The notes below the pieces were generated by a model. That model was not told the origin of the DNA. It saw nothing but the letters and a program-made list of their open reading frames with translations, and did not search any database. Of a DNA stretch of 6,468 nucleotides, positions 5,350 through 6,468 are shown piece after piece; positions within the stretch are counted from its first letter, which is position 1; the number at the start of each line of letters is the position of its first letter. Both the position numbers and the translations under genes were made by a program. Source of the DNA: Phormidesmis priestleyi (GTDB lineage: Bacteria > Cyanobacteriota > Cyanobacteriia > Phormidesmidales > Phormidesmidaceae); NCBI GenBank assembly GCA_003242115.1, contig QBMP01000251.1, positions 1 to 6,468 of the forward strand, in the 5' to 3' direction.

Positions 5350-6270
5350 ATGGCTAAGCAAACGACTCTTTGGGCACAAAGCCTGTTGGCTGTGTTGACT
5401 AGCTTACTATTTGCAGGCAGCTTTGTCGCAGGCAAATACACCATCGGTGAAATGGGGCCATTGATGATTACGCTGCTGCGCTACCTGATTACTGCGGCGT
5501 TTTTGCAGATTTTGGTCTGGCAGCGAGGGGACATCGGGCCGCGAATTGGGGAGGCTTCTGGGCGCGATCGCCTCTACCTTTTTCTGCTGGGCAGCTTTGG
5601 CGTCGTCGGCTATCACTTCTTCTTCTTTTACAGCTTACGCTACACAGCCATCGCTAACTCGGCAATTATCAATGCGTTTAATCCGGTAGTGACTGGATTT
5701 TTGGCGGCAGTTATTTTAAAGGAGACATTGGCTGCGCGTAATTATGTGGGTGGTGCGATCGCTATTCTCGGCGTCTTGATCCTCCTCACCAGCGGCAATC
5801 TTCTAGCCCTGCTTCAGCTTCAGCTCAATGCAGGCGATCTGCTAATGCTGTGCGCCGTACTCTGCTGGGCCTGCTATTCCATCTTATTACGGCACTTAGG
5901 CAAACGCTATAGTGGACTAGCAATGAGCTACTACGGAGCCCTATTCGGCGTCGCGCAGCTTTTTATCTTAGTCTTACCAACGTTGATCAAAACAGGATTT
6001 CCGACCCTCTCATGGCCCGCTATTTTAGGCGTCTTCTACATGGGTATTGGCGCTTCCGGCATCGGCTACCTGCTCTTCACGCTCAGCACCCAGCGCATTG
6101 GGCCCACCAAATCTACCAGCATTGTCTACAGCGGTGTGCCGGTGTGGGTAGCGCTGTTGGCTTGGCTATTTTTCGCTGAACCCGTCACCCCTTGGATGAT
6201 CCTCAGCATGGGGCTAATTTTGCTGGGTCTACGAACCGTTTTACAGCCTGCTAAACCATCAAAAGATTGA
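5350..6270 (+). CDS. DMT superfamily EamA-family transporter
   Basis: Inner-membrane permease of 306 aa with two tandem EamA repeats and about ten hydrophobic helices (approximately 10-29, 37-57, 76-94, 100-123, 130-148, 161-181, 189-210, 223-243, 255-275 and 280-299), the standard drug/metabolite transporter architecture. Conserved signs are FAGSFVAGK in helix 1, AIINAFNPV in helix 4, LKETL (123-127) ending the first repeat core, and SGVPVWVALLAWLFFAEPVTP with Glu277 as the matching element of the second repeat. Members export amino acids, metabolites or drugs, or import small solutes; the substrate cannot be told from sequence. The frame is open to an ATG at 5317, which would prepend 11 residues (MAKQSSLSGAN) that imitate the next ones (MAKQTTL). 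I chose 5350 because of GGAG at 5341-5344. It is divergent from the HAD gene across a short repeat-rich gap. A tandem duplication and an inverted repeat overlap its stop codon. Confidence 0.92.
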   Translation: MAKQTTLWAQSLLAVLTSLLFAGSFVAGKYTIGEMGPLMITLLRYLITAAFLQILVWQRGDIGPRIGEASGRDRLYLFLLGSFGVVGYHFFFFYSLRYTAIANSAIINAFNPVVTGFLAAVILKETLAARNYVGGAIAILGVLILLTSGNLLALLQLQLNAGDLLMLCAVLCWACYSILLRHLGKRYSGLAMSYYGALFGVAQLFILVLPTLIKTGFPTLSWPAILGVFYMGIGASGIGYLLFTLSTQRIGPTKSTSIVYSGVPVWVALLAWLFFAEPVTPWMILSMGLILLGLRTVLQPAKPSKD

Positions 6271-6317
6271 ACAGAGGAAAGATTGAACAGAGAAACACGG
6301 TTTTCAATCTTTTGATG
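6257..6317. repeat. 15-bp perfect inverted repeat over the transporter stop codon
   Basis: CATCAAAAGATTGAA (6257-6271) is the exact reverse complement of TTCAATCTTTTGATG (6303-6317), with a 31-nt loop. The left arm contains the last codons and TGA stop of the transporter. In RNA this could form a 15-bp, AU-rich stem acting as a 3'-end stabiliser or weak terminator. There is no U-tract after either arm on either strand, so a classical intrinsic terminator is not supported. Confidence 0.75.
6262..6293. repeat. 16-bp tandem duplication at the transporter 3' end
   Basis: AAAGATTGAACAGAGG (6262-6277) is followed directly by AAAGATTGAACAGAGA (6278-6293), 15 of 16 identical. The first copy holds the stop codon. 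The duplication gives the right arm of the adjacent inverted repeat (6303-6317) a second possible partner: 6278-6287 can pair with 6303-6312 over 10 bp with a 15-nt loop. Confidence 0.8.
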
Positions 6318-6446
6318 ATCGATTGATTCGTAGCATCGAAATCCAGGGACTCCTGTAGTTGAACATAGTTGGACTTTTTCATTACAAGCTAATAGACCTG
6401 TTGGGAAATAGACGGTAGTATAAAGCAACTATATCTGAGGCCAGCG
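6271..6446. other. Intergenic region after the transporter
   Basis: This region holds the right half of the inverted repeat, a small palindrome CAGG-GACT-CCTG (6344-6355), and an AT-rich stretch with a possible -10 box TATAAA at 6419-6424 and GAGG at 6437-6440 ahead of the ATG at 6447. No -35 box is obvious. No RNA gene is recognisable. It could include the left end of an insertion sequence, but the end cannot be fixed from this window. Confidence 0.5.
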
Positions 6447-6468
6447 ATGCTAAATTTAGAGCGGATAC
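6447..6468 (+). CDS. Start of a gene cut by the window edge, possibly an IS5-type transposase
   Basis: An ATG at 6447 opens a frame reading M-L-N-L-E-R-I and remains open to the last base. GAGG at 6437-6440 with a 6-nt spacer is a good Shine-Dalgarno, and TATAAA at 6419-6424 could be its -10 box. Seven residues do not allow identification. The N-terminus resembles, from memory, some cyanobacterial IS transposases that begin with an LERI-type helix before a TGL block; this is a weak inference. Confidence 0.4.

Noticed and set aside
6126..6428. 100-codon minus-strand frame crossing the transporter end and the intergenic region
   Set aside because: It starts at TTG, runs through the inverted repeat and into antisense of the transporter, and has no recognisable domain. 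It could contain antisense of mobile-element DNA but is not supported as a gene.

Overview
The window reads as chromosomal DNA from a cyanobacterium. It holds ten copies of the octamer GCGATCGC (HIP1, the over-represented palindrome of many cyanobacterial genomes). One protein starts with DUF1400, a domain known essentially from cyanobacteria, and another looks like the HAD subfamily first noted in cyanobacteria. I cannot name the genus.

Layout: five complete genes lie on the minus strand, and one complete gene plus a probable partial one lie on the plus strand. In the order they are transcribed on the minus strand, the genes are a HAD-superfamily phosphatase-like protein (4413-5261), a PHBH-fold FAD-dependent monooxygenase (3151-4401), an exported DUF1400-alpha/beta hydrolase (1318-3057), a small Spx/ArsC-type thioredoxin-fold protein (885-1238) and the molybdate-binding lipoprotein ModA (5-820). 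At the very edge, the ModA stop codon overlaps an ATG in an ATGA arrangement, as expected if modB follows. A DMT/EamA-family membrane transporter (5350-6270) is divergent from the HAD gene. A possible new gene, perhaps a transposase, begins at 6447 and runs off the window.

How the genes relate: the HAD and FAD-monooxygenase genes abut or overlap by 4 bp and are very likely co-transcribed. This suggests a small shared metabolic job whose substrate cannot be read from the sequence. ModA is the periplasmic capture component of a molybdate ABC importer whose permease should lie beyond position 1. The hydrolase and the Spx-like gene share the strand but have gaps of roughly 65-95 bp, so operon membership is uncertain.

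No CRISPR array, rRNA, tRNA or recognisable defence system is visible, and I find no convincing new multi-gene system. What stands out is a set of small local repeats: a 15-bp in-frame minisatellite in the HAD gene, a pentanucleotide repeat in modA, a 12-bp AT-rich tandem repeat upstream of the hydrolase, a direct repeat of about 23-25 bp in the divergent intergenic region, and a 16-bp tandem duplication plus a 15-bp inverted repeat over the transporter stop codon. No intergenic stretch exceeds 300 bases. The longest, 6271-6446, holds that inverted repeat and possible start signals for the edge gene.
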